DNA of 64,000 nt from Parafrigoribacterium mesophilum. GTDB lineage: Bacteria; Actinomycetota; Actinomycetes; Actinomycetales; Microbacteriaceae. Each line of letters starts with the position of its first letter. Positions within the stretch are counted from its first letter, which is position 1. The DNA lies in NCBI RefSeq assembly GCF_039652555.1, contig NZ_JBDJAF010000004.1, forward strand, positions 1 to 64,000. The letters run 5' to 3'. The notes under the pieces were generated by a model. That model was given only the letters and a program-made list of their open reading frames with translations. It searched no databases and was not told the origin of the DNA. Positions 47,189 to 56,578 of the stretch are shown one piece after another. The translations under genes were made by a program, and so were the position numbers.

Positions 47189-48004
47189 CTAGTGCGTGAC
47201 GTCCTCACCGAAATATTTCTCGGAGATCTTCGCCAGCGTGCCGTCGTCGGAGAGTTCCTTCAGCGCGGCATTGAAGTCGGTCACCAGCGTACTTCCCTTG
47301 CGGAAGGTGAACGCGTTCTTGGCCGGGTCGTCAGCGGTTGCCGCGATGCGCAGCTTGACTCCGGGGTTCTGCTTCTCGTAGTCGAGCAGCGTGAGCTTGT
47401 CGTTGACGGTGGCGTCGATGCGTCCCTGCTGCAGCAGCGCGATCGCCTGCGCCCAGCCCTCGACCGCCTCGACGTCGGCGCCATATTTCTGCGCCAGCGC
47501 GTACCAGTTGCTGGTGTTGGACTGCGCCGTCTTCTTGCCCTTCAGATCGGCGAAGCTTGTGATGTCCGTGTCATCGGTCTTGGTGATGATGACGCCGGGC
47601 GACACCGTGTAGGGCTCACTGAACGAGTACTTGGCTTCGCGCTCCGGAGTGATGGACACCTGGTTGGCGATGACATCGAACCGCTTCGCGTCCAACGCCG
47701 CGAAGATTCCATCCCACTGCGTCTCCTGGAACGACACCTTCACGCCGAGCTTTTTGCCCACCGCCTCGGCGATCTCCACGTCGTAGCCCGTGAGCTTGTT
47801 CGTCGCCGAGTCGTGGTAGGAGAACGGCCGGTACGTCCCCTCAGTGCCGATGACCAGTCCGCGGTCCCCCAGGGCCTGCAGGTCCTTGCTGCCGGCATCC
47901 GCCGACGACGACGCCGCGGGACTCTGGTCGCCTGTGGCGCAGGCGCCCAAGGACAGGACCGTGGCGGAGGCGAGGACGAGCGCGAGGACGAGCTTGGATT
48001 TCAT
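47189..48004 (-). CDS. Family-3 solute-binding lipoprotein (second system)
   Basis: 271 aa. The signal peptide MKSKLVLALVLASATVLSLG ends at lipobox LGAC. The core EGTYRPFSYHDSATNKLTGYDVEIAEAVGKKLGVKVSFQETQWDGIFAALDAKRFDVIANQVSITPEREAKYSFSEPY is typical of cystine/polar amino-acid binding proteins (TcyA/FliY-like). A GGAAAGAAACC ribosome site precedes the ATG. It leads the operon with the permease and ATPase at 45690-47160. The 160-bp gap upstream holds no gene. Confidence 0.88.
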   Translation of the reverse strand: MKSKLVLALVLASATVLSLGACATGDQSPAASSSADAGSKDLQALGDRGLVIGTEGTYRPFSYHDSATNKLTGYDVEIAEAVGKKLGVKVSFQETQWDGIFAALDAKRFDVIANQVSITPEREAKYSFSEPYTVSPGVIITKTDDTDITSFADLKGKKTAQSNTSNWYALAQKYGADVEAVEGWAQAIALLQQGRIDATVNDKLTLLDYEKQNPGVKLRIAATADDPAKNAFTFRKGSTLVTDFNAALKELSDDGTLAKISEKYFGEDVTH

Positions 48005-48164
48005 TGGTTTCTTTCCGGTGGGGACTCAGCAATACGCCGTCGGGTTGCCAATGCTGTGGTTGACGTTCAATCGAGGTTATCCACGTGCCGGTCGGGATGA
48101 CAACACGAGCGGCGGATGGTTACCAAGACGAGAGATTCCGACGGTGCAGCCCCGCTGACCGCGC

Positions 48165-48929
48165 TCAGGCGCCCTTCGCGACCAGTCGGATCTCCAGCGA
48201 GTCGACCCGCTCGGCGAGCACCGTGCTGGAGGCCCAGCGCTGTTGCATCCTGCCCACCACAGCGGTCAGTTCGTCCGGTCCGAGTCCGTCATCAAGCTGC
48301 AGCACGAGGGCCAACTCGGGACCGGTGAGTCGCGCATCCGGGTCGCCGGCGGCCACCTGAACGGCGTCGACCGAAGGCTCCGGGCCTGCCGCCTGGACGA
48401 ACTCGGCGAGCACCTCGGGGTCGCCGTAGCTCGGAGTCCACGGCAGATCCTGCGCCAAAGCCCAGACAGCGGGTCGGCGCACCGCGAATTCGGTGGGCGA
48501 AGTGGGGTCGATCACCACCAGATCGGTCCCGTCGTCGGCCGCTGCCAGCGCGATGAGCCGCATGGTCTGCGCGACGGGACGTGCGCGAGGGTTCCACCGC
48601 TGCAGGGCGGCCACGCTGGTGAAGGCCGGAAGCACGTTGCGGCCGTCCGGACCGGCGACGGTGACGATCGACATCTCCGCCCGTTTGTCGGACGCCAGCC
48701 CGTTGCTGGTGGTCGCTTCGGCGAGCTTGGCGACCAGCGGCACGAACAACCGGCACCGCGCGAGCACCCGCACCACCTCATCGGCACCGGCGTCCCCGGC
48801 ATGGAACCGGTCGAGGACTGCCAGGTATTCCTGCGGTGCGGTGCCGTCGTCGTCGGACGCGGTCACGTGGGCGAAGCTGCGGCCCGCCCAGGGCTGGCCG
48901 GCGGAATCGGTCGTGTTCGACACGGGCAT
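48165..48929 (-). CDS. SseB family protein
   Basis: 254 aa. Two SseB-like halves: about 60-140 (CRLFVPLVAKLAE, LPAFTSVAALQRWNPRARPVAQTMRLIALAAADDGTDLVVIDPTSPTEFAVRR) and a C-terminal region with PELALVLQLDDGLGPDELTAVVGRMQQ. The family is common in actinobacteria, often beside hisA; function is not established. The start overlaps the priA stop. Confidence 0.82.
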   Translation of the reverse strand: MPVSNTTDSAGQPWAGRSFAHVTASDDDGTAPQEYLAVLDRFHAGDAGADEVVRVLARCRLFVPLVAKLAEATTSNGLASDKRAEMSIVTVAGPDGRNVLPAFTSVAALQRWNPRARPVAQTMRLIALAAADDGTDLVVIDPTSPTEFAVRRPAVWALAQDLPWTPSYGDPEVLAEFVQAAGPEPSVDAVQVAAGDPDARLTGPELALVLQLDDGLGPDELTAVVGRMQQRWASSTVLAERVDSLEIRLVAKGA

Positions 48930-49675
48930 CAGTTGCCGGCCACGTCCAACGCCTCGGCCAGGGTGAACGCCTTGGCGTACAGCGCTTTGCCGACGATGGC
49001 GCCCTCGACGCCGAACCGCACCAGCGCGCGCAGATCGGAGATGTCATCCAGGCTGGAGATGCCGCCGGAGGCGATCACCGGCTTGTCGGTGCGCTCGGCC
49101 ACCGCACTGAGCAGATCGAGGTTCGGCCCGGTCAGCGTGCCGTCGCGGGTCACGTCGGTGACGACGTAGCGGGCGCAGCCCGCGGCCTCGAGCCGGTCGA
49201 CGACCTGGAACAGGTCGCCGCCGTCCTTGGTCCAGCCTCGGGCCGCCAGAGTGTTGCCGCGAACGTCGAGGCCGACGGCGATGGACTCGCCGTATTCTGC
49301 GATGACGTGCGCGGCCCATTCCGGGTTTTCCAGCGCCGCCGTGCCGAGGTTGATGCGTTTGGCACCGGTGGCCAGGGCGCGTTCCAGGCTGGCGTCGTCA
49401 CGGATGCCGCCGGACAGTTCGATGTTGACGCCGCGCACCTGGCGGATCACCCGCTTGATCACGCCGTGGTTGTCGCCACGTCCGAACGCGGCGTCGAGAT
49501 CCACGAGGTGGATCCACTCGGCGCCCTGGTGCGCCCAGTCGTCCGCCGCCTCGACCGGGTCGCCGTAGTTGGTCTCGGTGCCGACTTCGCCCTGCGTCAT
49601 CCGCACGGCTTTGCCGTCGGCGACATCGACGGCCGGCAGCAAAATCAACTGCGGGGTGGTGGTGAATTCGCTCAT
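48929..49675 (-). CDS. priA: Phosphoribosyl isomerase A, HisA/TrpF type
   Basis: A (beta/alpha)8 barrel: [21 protein letters not shown] at the N-terminus (catalytic Asp in AVDV), [42 protein letters not shown], and [14 protein letters not shown] (second Asp) then [13 protein letters not shown]. Actinobacterial PriA serves both histidine and tryptophan synthesis; dual function is inferred because no trpF is visible. ATG at 49675 follows GAGAAGGA. 248 aa. The next gene upstream is hisH. Confidence 0.9.
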   Translation of the reverse strand: MSEFTTTPQLILLPAVDVADGKAVRMTQGEVGTETNYGDPVEAADDWAHQGAEWIHLVDLDAAFGRGDNHGVIKRVIRQVRGVNIELSGGIRDDASLERALATGAKRINLGTAALENPEWAAHVIAEYGESIAVGLDVRGNTLAARGWTKDGGDLFQVVDRLEAAGCARYVVTDVTRDGTLTGPNLDLLSAVAERTDKPVIASGGISSLDDISDLRALVRFGVEGAIVGKALYAKAFTLAEALDVAGN

Positions 49676-49748
49676 GTGGTCCTTCTCGGCCAGGTCTCGG
49701 TGCACAACAGCTGGTGCTGCCGGTGGCGTACGGCACAAGATTCAGATA

Positions 49749-50390
49749 CTAGTCACTGTGCAGGGCTGCCACCCAGTTGGACAGCAGCCGGATGCCCGGA
49801 AGACCCGACTTTTCGGGGTGGAATTGGGTGGCGGCCAGCGGACCGTTCTCCACCGCGGCGAGGAAGCGGGTGCCGTGCTCGGCCCAGGTCAGCGACGCCG
49901 GCGCGAGGGTGCCGCTGGCCGGTAGATCCCAGTGCGCGGCCGCGAAGGAGTGCACGAAATAGAACCGCTCGTTTCTTACGCCGGCGAACAGTGTGGAGTC
50001 TTCCGGAGCCTCCACCGTGTTCCAGCCGATGTGCGGCAGCACCGGTGCTTGCAGTTCGGTAACGATTCCGGGCCATTGATGCAGACCTGGGGTGGAGTCC
50101 CCGCCCTCGACGCCTGCCTCGAAGAGCACTTGCATCCCCACGCAGATGCCCAAGACGGCCCGACCGCCGGCCAGCCGCCGGTCCACCAGTTCCGGTGCGC
50201 GGGCCTCAGCCAACGCGGCCATGACGGCGGAAAACGCTCCGACTCCGGGAACCACCAGGCCGTCGGCGTCCCAGGCCTTGTGCCGGTCCCCGGTCAGTTC
50301 GACGTTGGCGCCGGCTGCCTCGAGCGCCTTCGACGCGGAATGGACGTTACCGCTTCCGTAGTCCAGGACGACTACGGTTGGTCGGCGCAT
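49749..50390 (-). CDS. hisH: Imidazole glycerol phosphate synthase, glutaminase subunit
   Basis: A class I glutamine amidotransferase: VVLDYGSGNVHSASKAL, GVGAFSAVMAAL, nucleophile in AVLGICVGMQVLFEAG, and FHPEKSGLPGIRLLSNWV with His and Glu of the triad. 213 aa from the ATG at 50390, one base after the hisB stop (TGAGATG). The partner hisF is not in the window; after hisH come priA and sseB. Confidence 0.94.
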   Translation of the reverse strand: MRRPTVVVLDYGSGNVHSASKALEAAGANVELTGDRHKAWDADGLVVPGVGAFSAVMAALAEARAPELVDRRLAGGRAVLGICVGMQVLFEAGVEGGDSTPGLHQWPGIVTELQAPVLPHIGWNTVEAPEDSTLFAGVRNERFYFVHSFAAAHWDLPASGTLAPASLTWAEHGTRFLAAVENGPLAATQFHPEKSGLPGIRLLSNWVAALHSD

Positions 50391-50391
50391 C

Positions 50392-50997
50392 TCAGAGCGC
50401 CCCTTTCGTCGAAGGGATGCCGTCAACGCGCGGGTCCAGGGCTACCGCCTGGCGCATGGCGCGCGCGAAGGCCTTGAACTCCGCCTCGGCGATGTGGTGC
50501 GGGTCACGTCCGGCCAGCACCGTGACGTGCACGGTGAGCATGGCGTGAAACGTGATCGCCTCGAAGACGTGGCGCACCATGGACCCAGTGAAATGGCCGC
50601 CGATCAGGTGGAACTCGAAGCCGGCCGGCTCGCCGGAGTGCACCAAGTACGGTCGGCCCGACACGTCGACCACCGCTTGCACGAGGGCTTCGTCCAGCGG
50701 CACCAGGGCGTCGCCGAACCGGGAGATGCCGGCCTTGTCGCCGAGCGCCTCGGCGAGGGCCTTGCCTAGCACGATTCCGGTGTCTTCGACGGTGTGGTGC
50801 ACGTCGATCTGGGTGTCGCCGTGTGCGCGCACCATCAGGTCAATCAGCGAGTGCTTCGAGAACGCGGTCAGGAGGTGGTCGAAGAAGGGCACCGAGGTGT
50901 CGATGTCGGCACGTCCGGTGCCGTCCAGGTTCAGCGACAGCTCAATGCTGGACTCGCTGGTTTCACGTCTCAGGTGCGCTTCACGCTGGTGCGTCAT
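50392..50997 (-). CDS. hisB: Imidazoleglycerol-phosphate dehydratase
   Basis: 201 aa. Metal-binding motifs [34 protein letters not shown] and the second set [39 protein letters not shown] are intact. This is the monofunctional form without the phosphatase domain. It overlaps hisC by 4 bp. Confidence 0.96.
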   Translation of the reverse strand: MTHQREAHLRRETSESSIELSLNLDGTGRADIDTSVPFFDHLLTAFSKHSLIDLMVRAHGDTQIDVHHTVEDTGIVLGKALAEALGDKAGISRFGDALVPLDEALVQAVVDVSGRPYLVHSGEPAGFEFHLIGGHFTGSMVRHVFEAITFHAMLTVHVTVLAGRDPHHIAEAEFKAFARAMRQAVALDPRVDGIPSTKGAL

Positions 50998-52070
50998 CCG
51001 TCAAGCTTAGCGAGAGCGTTCAGGAACGCCGTGGTCTCCGGCTCGGTGCCCGCGGTGACGCGCAGGTGGTGCGCAATGCCGAGGTCGCGGATCAGGATGT
51101 CCTGCTCGAGCAGGGCCTCGAACATCGCGTGCGGGTCGTTGACTCCGCCGAACAACACGAAGTTGGACCAGCTCGGCCAGACCGTGAACCCCAGCTGGGG
51201 TAACTCCCGGAGCAGACGGTCGCGCTGCTGCTTGATGTCGTCGACCATCGCCAGCATCTGACTCGAGTGGGCCAGCGCCGCCGTCGCCGCCGCCTGAGTG
51301 AGTGCCGACAGGTGATAGGGCAATCGCACCAGACGCAACGCGTCGACGATGGCCGGGTCTGCGGCCAGGTAGCCGAGTCTGACTCCGGCGAAGGCGAACG
51401 CCTTGCTCATGGTGCGGGAGACCACGAGCCGTTCCCGCCCAGGGAGGAGCGTCAGCGCGCTGGGTAGTCCGGCGGGTGCGAACTCGATGTAGGCCTCGTC
51501 GACGACGACGATGCCGGAGGTGGCCTCGTAGGCGGCGGCGATCGTCTCCAGCGACACCCCGGTTCCGGTCGGATTGTTCGGCGAGCAGAAGAACACCACA
51601 TCCGGCTGCGTGGACTCGATGCCGCGCACCGCCGTTTCCGGAGAGATCTCGAACCCTGGGTCGCGCGGGGCGGTGACCCAAGTGGTTCCGGTGCTCGCCG
51701 CGATGATGGAGTGCATGGAGTAGGTGGGTGGGAAGCCGAGCACCCTCCTACCCGGCCCGCCGAAGGCTTGGAGCAGGTGTTGCAGCACTTCGTTGGAGCC
51801 GTTGGCCGCCCAGATGTTCTCCGGAGCCACCCCGTGCCCGAGGTAGCCGGCCAGGCTGTGCCGCAGTGCGGTGAATTCCCGGTCCGGGTAGCGGTTGGCG
51901 CCGCGGACGGCCACCGCCAGCGCCGCCACGATGTCGGTGGCCACGGACTCCGGGATGGGATGCGTGTTCTCGTTGACGTTGAGAGCGATCCGTACCGGTT
52001 TCTGCGGTGCCCCGTACGGCGTGCGGCCCCTGAGGTCGTCCCGGATGGGCAGGTCGGAGAGAGAAATCAC
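50994..52070 (-). CDS. hisC: Histidinol-phosphate aminotransferase
   Basis: 358 aa, PLP class I/II aminotransferase. [68 protein letters not shown], and the Schiff-base Lys in [19 protein letters not shown] are present. It starts with GTG, 6 nt after TACGAT, and appears leaderless. It is the first gene of the hisC-hisB-hisH-priA-sseB set; hisD, which often precedes hisC, is not here. Confidence 0.94.
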   Translation of the reverse strand: MISLSDLPIRDDLRGRTPYGAPQKPVRIALNVNENTHPIPESVATDIVAALAVAVRGANRYPDREFTALRHSLAGYLGHGVAPENIWAANGSNEVLQHLLQAFGGPGRRVLGFPPTYSMHSIIAASTGTTWVTAPRDPGFEISPETAVRGIESTQPDVVFFCSPNNPTGTGVSLETIAAAYEATSGIVVVDEAYIEFAPAGLPSALTLLPGRERLVVSRTMSKAFAFAGVRLGYLAADPAIVDALRLVRLPYHLSALTQAAATAALAHSSQMLAMVDDIKQQRDRLLRELPQLGFTVWPSWSNFVLFGGVNDPHAMFEALLEQDILIRDLGIAHHLRVTAGTEPETTAFLNALAKLDG

Positions 52071-52076
52071 CCTGCC

Positions 52077-52082
52077 ATCGTA
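52077..52082 (-). promoter_or_regulatory. -10 element TACGAT for leaderless hisC
   Basis: Six bases before the hisC GTG; no ribosome binding site between. Confidence 0.4.
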
Positions 52083-52100
52083 TTGCCGTGCTGGGCTTCG

Positions 52101-52472
52101 TCAGTGCGAGTATCGGCTCGGTATCGCCAGTCGCTGACCCGGCTGCACGTCGGCGCCGTCCAATTGGTTCAGGTGCACGATGTCGGACACGACATCGCGT
52201 GGATCGGCGGATGGCGCCAGAACGGCGGCCAGTTGCCACAATGACTGACCCGCCGCCACGGTCACTTGCTGGAACGCCGCCGAACTGGCCGTTTCGGTCG
52301 CGGCGGCGACACCGTTGGCGGTGAACATCAGGGCACCGGTGATCAGCGGAATGGCCGCCAGGGCTGTGAGGACCATTCGGCCGCGTCGGGTGATGCGCAG
52401 CCGCGGTGCGTGAACGCTCGCGCCGGTGGAGACCACCGCGTTTCCGCGTGGTCGAGTCGGGGTGGGAACCAT
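52101..52472 (-). CDS. LysM protein divergent from lexA (probable SOS division inhibitor)
   Basis: 123 aa. A basic cytoplasmic N-terminus ([11 protein letters not shown]) leads into one membrane segment at about 33-57 ([25 protein letters not shown]), then a single LysM domain at 68-118 ([49 protein letters not shown]). Size, topology and position next to lexA match Bacillus YneA, mycobacterial Rv2719c and corynebacterial DivS, damage-induced inhibitors of cell division. The role is inferred from this. ATG at 52472 follows AAAGGTG at 6 nt. The frame is open upstream but lacks homology. Confidence 0.75.
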   Translation of the reverse strand: MVPTPTRPRGNAVVSTGASVHAPRLRITRRGRMVLTALAAIPLITGALMFTANGVAAATETASSAAFQQVTVAAGQSLWQLAAVLAPSADPRDVVSDIVHLNQLDGADVQPGQRLAIPSRYSH

Positions 52473-52542
52473 GTCGTTCACCTTTCTCACCGTGCTTGCT
52501 TTTACCTGCTGGTCTTTACCGCTGGCTTCTACACTGTGCTGC

Positions 52543-52582
52543 GTTCGCATTCGGCGCTCGGCCGGGAGCGCCGAATGCGAAC
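52543..52582. repeat. 40-bp perfect palindrome between the LysM gene and lexA
   Basis: GTTCGCATTCGGCGCTC (52543-52559) pairs perfectly with GAGCGCCGAATGCGAAC (52566-52582) around a 6-nt GC loop. Its outer ends carry GTTCG and CGAAC, the two halves of an actinobacterial SOS box in reverse order. Confidence 0.85.
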
Positions 52583-52589
52583 TCACGTT

Positions 52590-52605
52590 CCGAACATACA
52601 TTCGT
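52590..52605. promoter_or_regulatory. Candidate LexA (SOS) box
   Basis: CCGAACATACATTCGT fits the actinobacterial consensus TCGAAC-N4-GTTCGA at 9 of 12 positions. It lies in the divergent region between the LysM gene and lexA, placed to serve the LysM gene. Confidence 0.5.
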
Positions 52606-52664
52606 CTACCTTCTTCGTGCAACCTTTTTCTTTCGATCCGCCGACATTTTTTATCGACACACCG

Positions 52665-52705
52665 TCGAACACACCTTTGCTTATCCCGCGGCTCGGCGGT
52701 ACAGT
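52665..52705 (+). promoter_or_regulatory. lexA promoter with SOS half-site
   Basis: -35 TTGCTT (52677-52682), 17 bp, -10 TACAGT (52700-52705). A TCGAAC half-site at 52665-52670 abuts the -35; the second half is degenerate. The lexA ATG is 55 bp downstream. Confidence 0.55.
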
Positions 52706-52760
52706 ATTGGTGTCGGCATCAGCAAACCAGGCACCACTGACATCGAAGATCGGACATGAC

Positions 52761-53504
52761 ATGGACACCGCAGATCAGGCAGCCGCAGCCACGACCGACC
52801 GGGCGGCATCGGCCCAGAAGCTGCCCCGGTCCAAGCGCGGCACCCGCCGGCGCAAGAGCCTCAGTGCCAAGCAGATCGCCATCCTGGAGGCGATCCGGCA
52901 TTCGGTGGAATCCCGCGGCTACCCGCCGAGCATGCGCGAGATCGGCGACGCAGTGGGCCTATCGTCACTGTCCAGCGTGACCCACCAACTCGGTCAGCTC
53001 GAACTGAGCGGCTACCTCCGTCGCGATCCCAAGCGGCCGCGGGCACTGGAGATCCTTATCGATGTGCCGCATTCTTCCGGCGCCGCGGAGTCCGGCGCGG
53101 CCCCCTCCGATGCGCGGATCCCCGTGGGCGACGCCGCCATGGTCCCGCTCGTCGGTCGCATTGCCGCCGGCATCCCCATCACCGCAGAGCAGCAGATCGA
53201 CGAGGTGTTCCCACTCCCCCGGCAGCTCGTCGGCAAGGGCGAGCTGTTCATGCTCAAGGTGTCGGGCGAGTCGATGATCGATGCCGCGATCTGTGACGGC
53301 GACTGGATCGTGGTGCGTCAGCAGAACACCGCGGAGAACGGTGACATCGTCGCGGCCATGCTCGATGAGGAAGCTACGGTGAAGGTGTTCCAGCAGCGTG
53401 ACGGACACACCTGGTTGCTTCCGCGGAACACGAGTTTCGCCCCGATCCTGGGCGACCACGCCGAGGTGCTGGGCAAGGTCGTCGCGGTACTGCGCGCGGT
53501 CTAA
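52761..53504 (+). CDS. lexA: LexA repressor
   Basis: 247 aa. After a basic N-terminal extension (about 33 residues) the winged helix [56 protein letters not shown] is followed by the S24 peptidase domain. The cleavage site is A136-G137 (VGRIAAGIP), nucleophile S171 (VSGESMID), and K208 in ATVKVF. All autoproteolysis residues are present. ATG at 52761 gives the proper N-terminus; the frame is open further upstream across the divergent region but is not coding there. It controls the SOS regulon including recA downstream. Confidence 0.95.
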   Translation: MDTADQAAAATTDRAASAQKLPRSKRGTRRRKSLSAKQIAILEAIRHSVESRGYPPSMREIGDAVGLSSLSSVTHQLGQLELSGYLRRDPKRPRALEILIDVPHSSGAAESGAAPSDARIPVGDAAMVPLVGRIAAGIPITAEQQIDEVFPLPRQLVGKGELFMLKVSGESMIDAAICDGDWIVVRQQNTAENGDIVAAMLDEEATVKVFQQRDGHTWLLPRNTSFAPILGDHAEVLGKVVAVLRAV

Positions 53505-53522
53505 CCGAAACGGGTTACCCGG

Positions 53523-55040
53523 TCAGGCCGGGTTCGCGTCGGCAACGTGCCGGTCGCCGGGCACCACGTAGTCCTGCAGTTGCGCCGCGTGCTGCTCGGT
53601 GACCAGGGCGGTGACCGCCGTGCCACCTTCGACGTACGCGGTGTCCAGGATGCGGCCGCGCTCGTGCAGAGCGGAGATGACTTCGCCGCGATCGTACGGC
53701 ACGAGTAATTGAAGCCGGATCGACGGTTTCGGGAGCAGCTGGGCGATACACTCCAGCAATTCGTCGACGCCCTCGCCGGTGCGCGCCGAGGTTAAGACGG
53801 CTCTCGGCTCGAGACCGCGCAGCACCAGCCGCTCATCCTCGGTCACCAGGTCCGCCTTGTTGAAGGCAACGATCTCGGGAATGTCGCGGGCACCCAGCTC
53901 CCCGATCACGGCCCGCACGGTCGCCAGCTGTCCTGCGGGGTCCGGATGCGAGGCGTCGACCACGTGCACGATGACGTCGCCGTCGCGTACCTCTTCCAGC
54001 GTCGACCGAAACGCCTCGACGAGCTGGTGCGGCAGGTTCCTGACGAAGCCGACGGTGTCCACCAGCGTGTAGACCCTGCCATCCTCGGTCGTGGACCGTC
54101 GCACGGCGGTGTCGAGCGTGGCGAATAACGCATTCTCGACGAGGGCGCCGGTGCGCGTGATCCGGTTCAGCAGCGAGGACTTCCCGGCGTTCGTGTAGCC
54201 GGTGATCGCCACGGATGGGACGGCGTTGCGGCGCCGGTTGGCCCGGTTGGCCTCGCGCGCAGGCGCGAAACCGGCGATCTGTTTCCGCAGCCTCGCCATG
54301 CGGGTGTGGATCCGGCGACGGTCGAGTTCGATCTTGGTCTCACCGGGGCCGCGCGAGCCCATCCCGGCTCCGGCGCCGCCGACTTGCCCGCCGGCCTGGC
54401 GGGACATCGACTCGCCCCAGCCGCGGAGCCGGGGCAGCAGGTATTCGAGTTGGGCCAACTCGACCTGGGCCTTGCCCTCGCGGCTCTTGGCGTGCTGGCT
54501 GAAGATGTCGAGGATGACCGCGGTGCGGTCGATCACCTTGACCTTGACGACGTCCTCCAGGGCGCGGCGCTGGCTGGGCGCAAGCTCGGTGTCGGCGATG
54601 ACGGTGTCGGCACCGAGGGATGCCACCAGGTGAGCCAGTTCGGCGGCCTTGCCCTTGCCGAAATAGGTGCTCGGGTCGGGGGTGGGACGACGTTGCAGCA
54701 CGCCGTCGAGCACGACGGCTCCCGCCGTCTCCGCGAGAGCTGCCAGTTCGTGGAGCGATGTCTCGGCTTCGTCGAGCGTTCCACCGGAGTAGATGCCGAT
54801 GAGGATGACGTTCTCGATGCGCAGTTGCCGGTACTCGACCTCGGTGACGTCCTCGAGTTCAGTCGACAAACCGGGTACACGCCGCAGCGCCCTGCGTTCT
54901 TCCCGCTCGTACTGGTCACCGTCGGCACCGCGGGGCTCGTCCCAATCGGCGTGAACGACCTGCGCTCGGGTGGTCGACCGATCGAGCACCCGGGCGATGA
55001 GATCGTCCGAATCGGCCTCGTGGGGCTCACGTCTGTCCAT
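53523..55040 (-). CDS. hflX: GTPase HflX
   Basis: 505 aa. The HflX N-domain runs to about residue 260: EYRQLRIENVILIGIYSGGTLDEAETSLHELAALAETAGAVVLDGVLQRRPTPDPSTYFGKGKAAEL, then the Gly-rich linker GWGESMSRQAGGQVGGAGAGMGSRGPGETKIELDRRRI. The G domain has VAITGYTNAGKSSLLNRIT, DTVGFVRNLPH and FNKADLV. It splits stalled or heat-damaged ribosomes in known homologues. ATG at 55040 lies 7 nt after TAGGGT with no Shine-Dalgarno. It converges on lexA with an 18-bp gap. Confidence 0.94.
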   Translation of the reverse strand: MDRREPHEADSDDLIARVLDRSTTRAQVVHADWDEPRGADGDQYEREERRALRRVPGLSTELEDVTEVEYRQLRIENVILIGIYSGGTLDEAETSLHELAALAETAGAVVLDGVLQRRPTPDPSTYFGKGKAAELAHLVASLGADTVIADTELAPSQRRALEDVVKVKVIDRTAVILDIFSQHAKSREGKAQVELAQLEYLLPRLRGWGESMSRQAGGQVGGAGAGMGSRGPGETKIELDRRRIHTRMARLRKQIAGFAPAREANRANRRRNAVPSVAITGYTNAGKSSLLNRITRTGALVENALFATLDTAVRRSTTEDGRVYTLVDTVGFVRNLPHQLVEAFRSTLEEVRDGDVIVHVVDASHPDPAGQLATVRAVIGELGARDIPEIVAFNKADLVTEDERLVLRGLEPRAVLTSARTGEGVDELLECIAQLLPKPSIRLQLLVPYDRGEVISALHERGRILDTAYVEGGTAVTALVTEQHAAQLQDYVVPGDRHVADANPA

Positions 55041-55047
55041 TCGGTTA

Positions 55048-55075
55048 ACCCTAAGCCCTCCCACTTCGGTAAGTT
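55048..55075. promoter_or_regulatory. Divergent leaderless promoters of hflX and the methyltransferase gene
   Basis: In a 42-bp divergent gap, TAGGGT (55048-55053, minus strand) lies 7 nt before the hflX ATG and TAAGTT (55070-55075, plus strand) lies 7 nt before the methyltransferase ATG. The -35 of each must overlap the other. Confidence 0.5.
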
Positions 55076-55082
55076 CTTCTCC

Positions 55083-55727
55083 ATGGCCAGCGAGCAATAC
55101 TTCACTTCGAACCCGGAGAGCGACCCGCATCTGCGCCAGTTCCACGCCACGTTGGCCGGACGGGACTACGAACTGACGACGGCGAGCGGCATCTTCAGTC
55201 CGGAACGGATCGATGCGGGCACCCGAGTGCTGCTCGCCAACACGCCACCTGCACCCCCGGGGGGCGATCTTCTCGACCTGGGCTGCGGATGGGGTCCGAT
55301 CGCGCTGACCCTGGCCTTAGAGGCCCCGCATGCCACCGTCTGGGCCGTCGATGTGAACCGGCGGGCTCTCGATCTGGTGAAGCGCAATGCGCAGGCGCTG
55401 GGGCTGAGCAACGTGACCGCCTGTCACCCCGACGAGGTACCGGAGCACGTTCAGTTCACCTCGATCCGTTCCAACCCGCCGATCCGGGTCGGCAAGGGCG
55501 AACTGCACGCCATGCTGCTGCGCTGGCTGCCCCGGCTGGAGGAGGGCAGCGACGCCTGGCTGGTCGTGCAGAGGAACCTCGGCTCCGACTCGCTGCACCG
55601 CTGGCTCGACGGCGCCCTCTCGGCCGACTTCACCGTCGCGCGCGCGGCCACGAACAAGGGATACCGCGTGTTGCGGGTGCGTCGGCGCTCGGAAGCTGTG
55701 GCTCAGACCTCGACCACGCCGCTATAA
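55083..55727 (+). CDS. Class I SAM-dependent methyltransferase, RsmC/RlmG-like
   Basis: 214 aa. [48 protein letters not shown] is followed by the SAM motif [19 protein letters not shown] and the catalytic NPPI motif in [42 protein letters not shown], as in small RsmC-like N2-guanine methyltransferases. Probably an rRNA enzyme; the exact target is unknown. Its 3' end converges with and overlaps dapF by 25 bp. Confidence 0.88.
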   Translation: MASEQYFTSNPESDPHLRQFHATLAGRDYELTTASGIFSPERIDAGTRVLLANTPPAPPGGDLLDLGCGWGPIALTLALEAPHATVWAVDVNRRALDLVKRNAQALGLSNVTACHPDEVPEHVQFTSIRSNPPIRVGKGELHAMLLRWLPRLEEGSDAWLVVQRNLGSDSLHRWLDGALSADFTVARAATNKGYRVLRVRRRSEAVAQTSTTPL

Positions 55728-56578
55728 GCGAATTCCGCCGGACCGCTGAGCGACACGTGCTCGCCGTCCTCGGCCGGCCACATCCGGACGCCGAGCGTGC
55801 CGCCTGGCACCTCGACCTTCCAACGATTCGGCGCTCCGGCTCCGGCCCAGTGCCGGGTCGCCAACGCCGCGGCGACCGCACCGGTGCCACAGGACAGCGT
55901 CTCGCCGCTGCCGCGCTCGTGCACCCGCATCCGAATGTGTCCCATCCCACCCTGGATCATCGGGTCGACCGGGACGACGAATTCCACGTTGACTCCGCCG
56001 ATCTCCTCCGGCTCCACCACCGGGATGACCGAAAGGTCGGCCGATTCGAGCTCCGCCACGCTGGACAGCGCAACGACCACGTGCGGATTGCCCACGTTGA
56101 TGCGCAGTCCTGGCCTAGCCACCTTGAGGTTCTTGGCGCGCACCAGCGGCTCGCCGTCGTCCAGTCTCCAGCGGCCGAGATCCACCTGGTAGCCGCTCAG
56201 GTTGCGCTGCACATCGCGCACGCCGCCGCGGGTGCCGATCGGGAGGGTGCCGCCTTCGGCGAGCTCGGCGAGTCCGTTGTCGAGCAGGAACTTCGCATAG
56301 ACCCGGATGCCATTGCCGCACATCTCCGAGGGCGACCCGTCGGAATTGTGGTAGTCCATGAACCATTCGGCCGCGTCGTCTTCGGCGAGAGCCGCGGCGC
56401 CGTCAGGCAGGCCGCGGGACCGCACCGCCCGGATGATCCCGTCGGCGCCGACGCCGAAATGACGGTCCGCCAAGGTGGCGAGCTGACGGGGTGTGAGGTC
56501 CACTTCGCCGTCGGGATCGGCGAACAGCACGAAGTCGTTTCCCGTGCCGTGGCCCTTCGTGAAGGAGATTTCAGCCAT
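55703..56578 (-). CDS. dapF: Diaminopimelate epimerase
   Basis: 291 aa. [17 protein letters not shown] starts the first half; the first catalytic Cys lies in [17 protein letters not shown] and the second in [18 protein letters not shown]. It converts LL- to meso-diaminopimelate for lysine and peptidoglycan. It overlaps miaA by 8 bp and converges on the methyltransferase gene. Confidence 0.95.
   Translation of the reverse strand: MAEISFTKGHGTGNDFVLFADPDGEVDLTPRQLATLADRHFGVGADGIIRAVRSRGLPDGAAALAEDDAAEWFMDYHNSDGSPSEMCGNGIRVYAKFLLDNGLAELAEGGTLPIGTRGGVRDVQRNLSGYQVDLGRWRLDDGEPLVRAKNLKVARPGLRINVGNPHVVVALSSVAELESADLSVIPVVEPEEIGGVNVEFVVPVDPMIQGGMGHIRMRVHERGSGETLSCGTGAVAAALATRHWAGAGAPNRWKVEVPGGTLGVRMWPAEDGEHVSLSGPAEFAYSGVVEV

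Noticed and set aside
53505..53522. A terminator between lexA and hflX
   Set aside because: The 18-bp gap has a short CGGGTTACCCG palindrome but no T-run on either strand.
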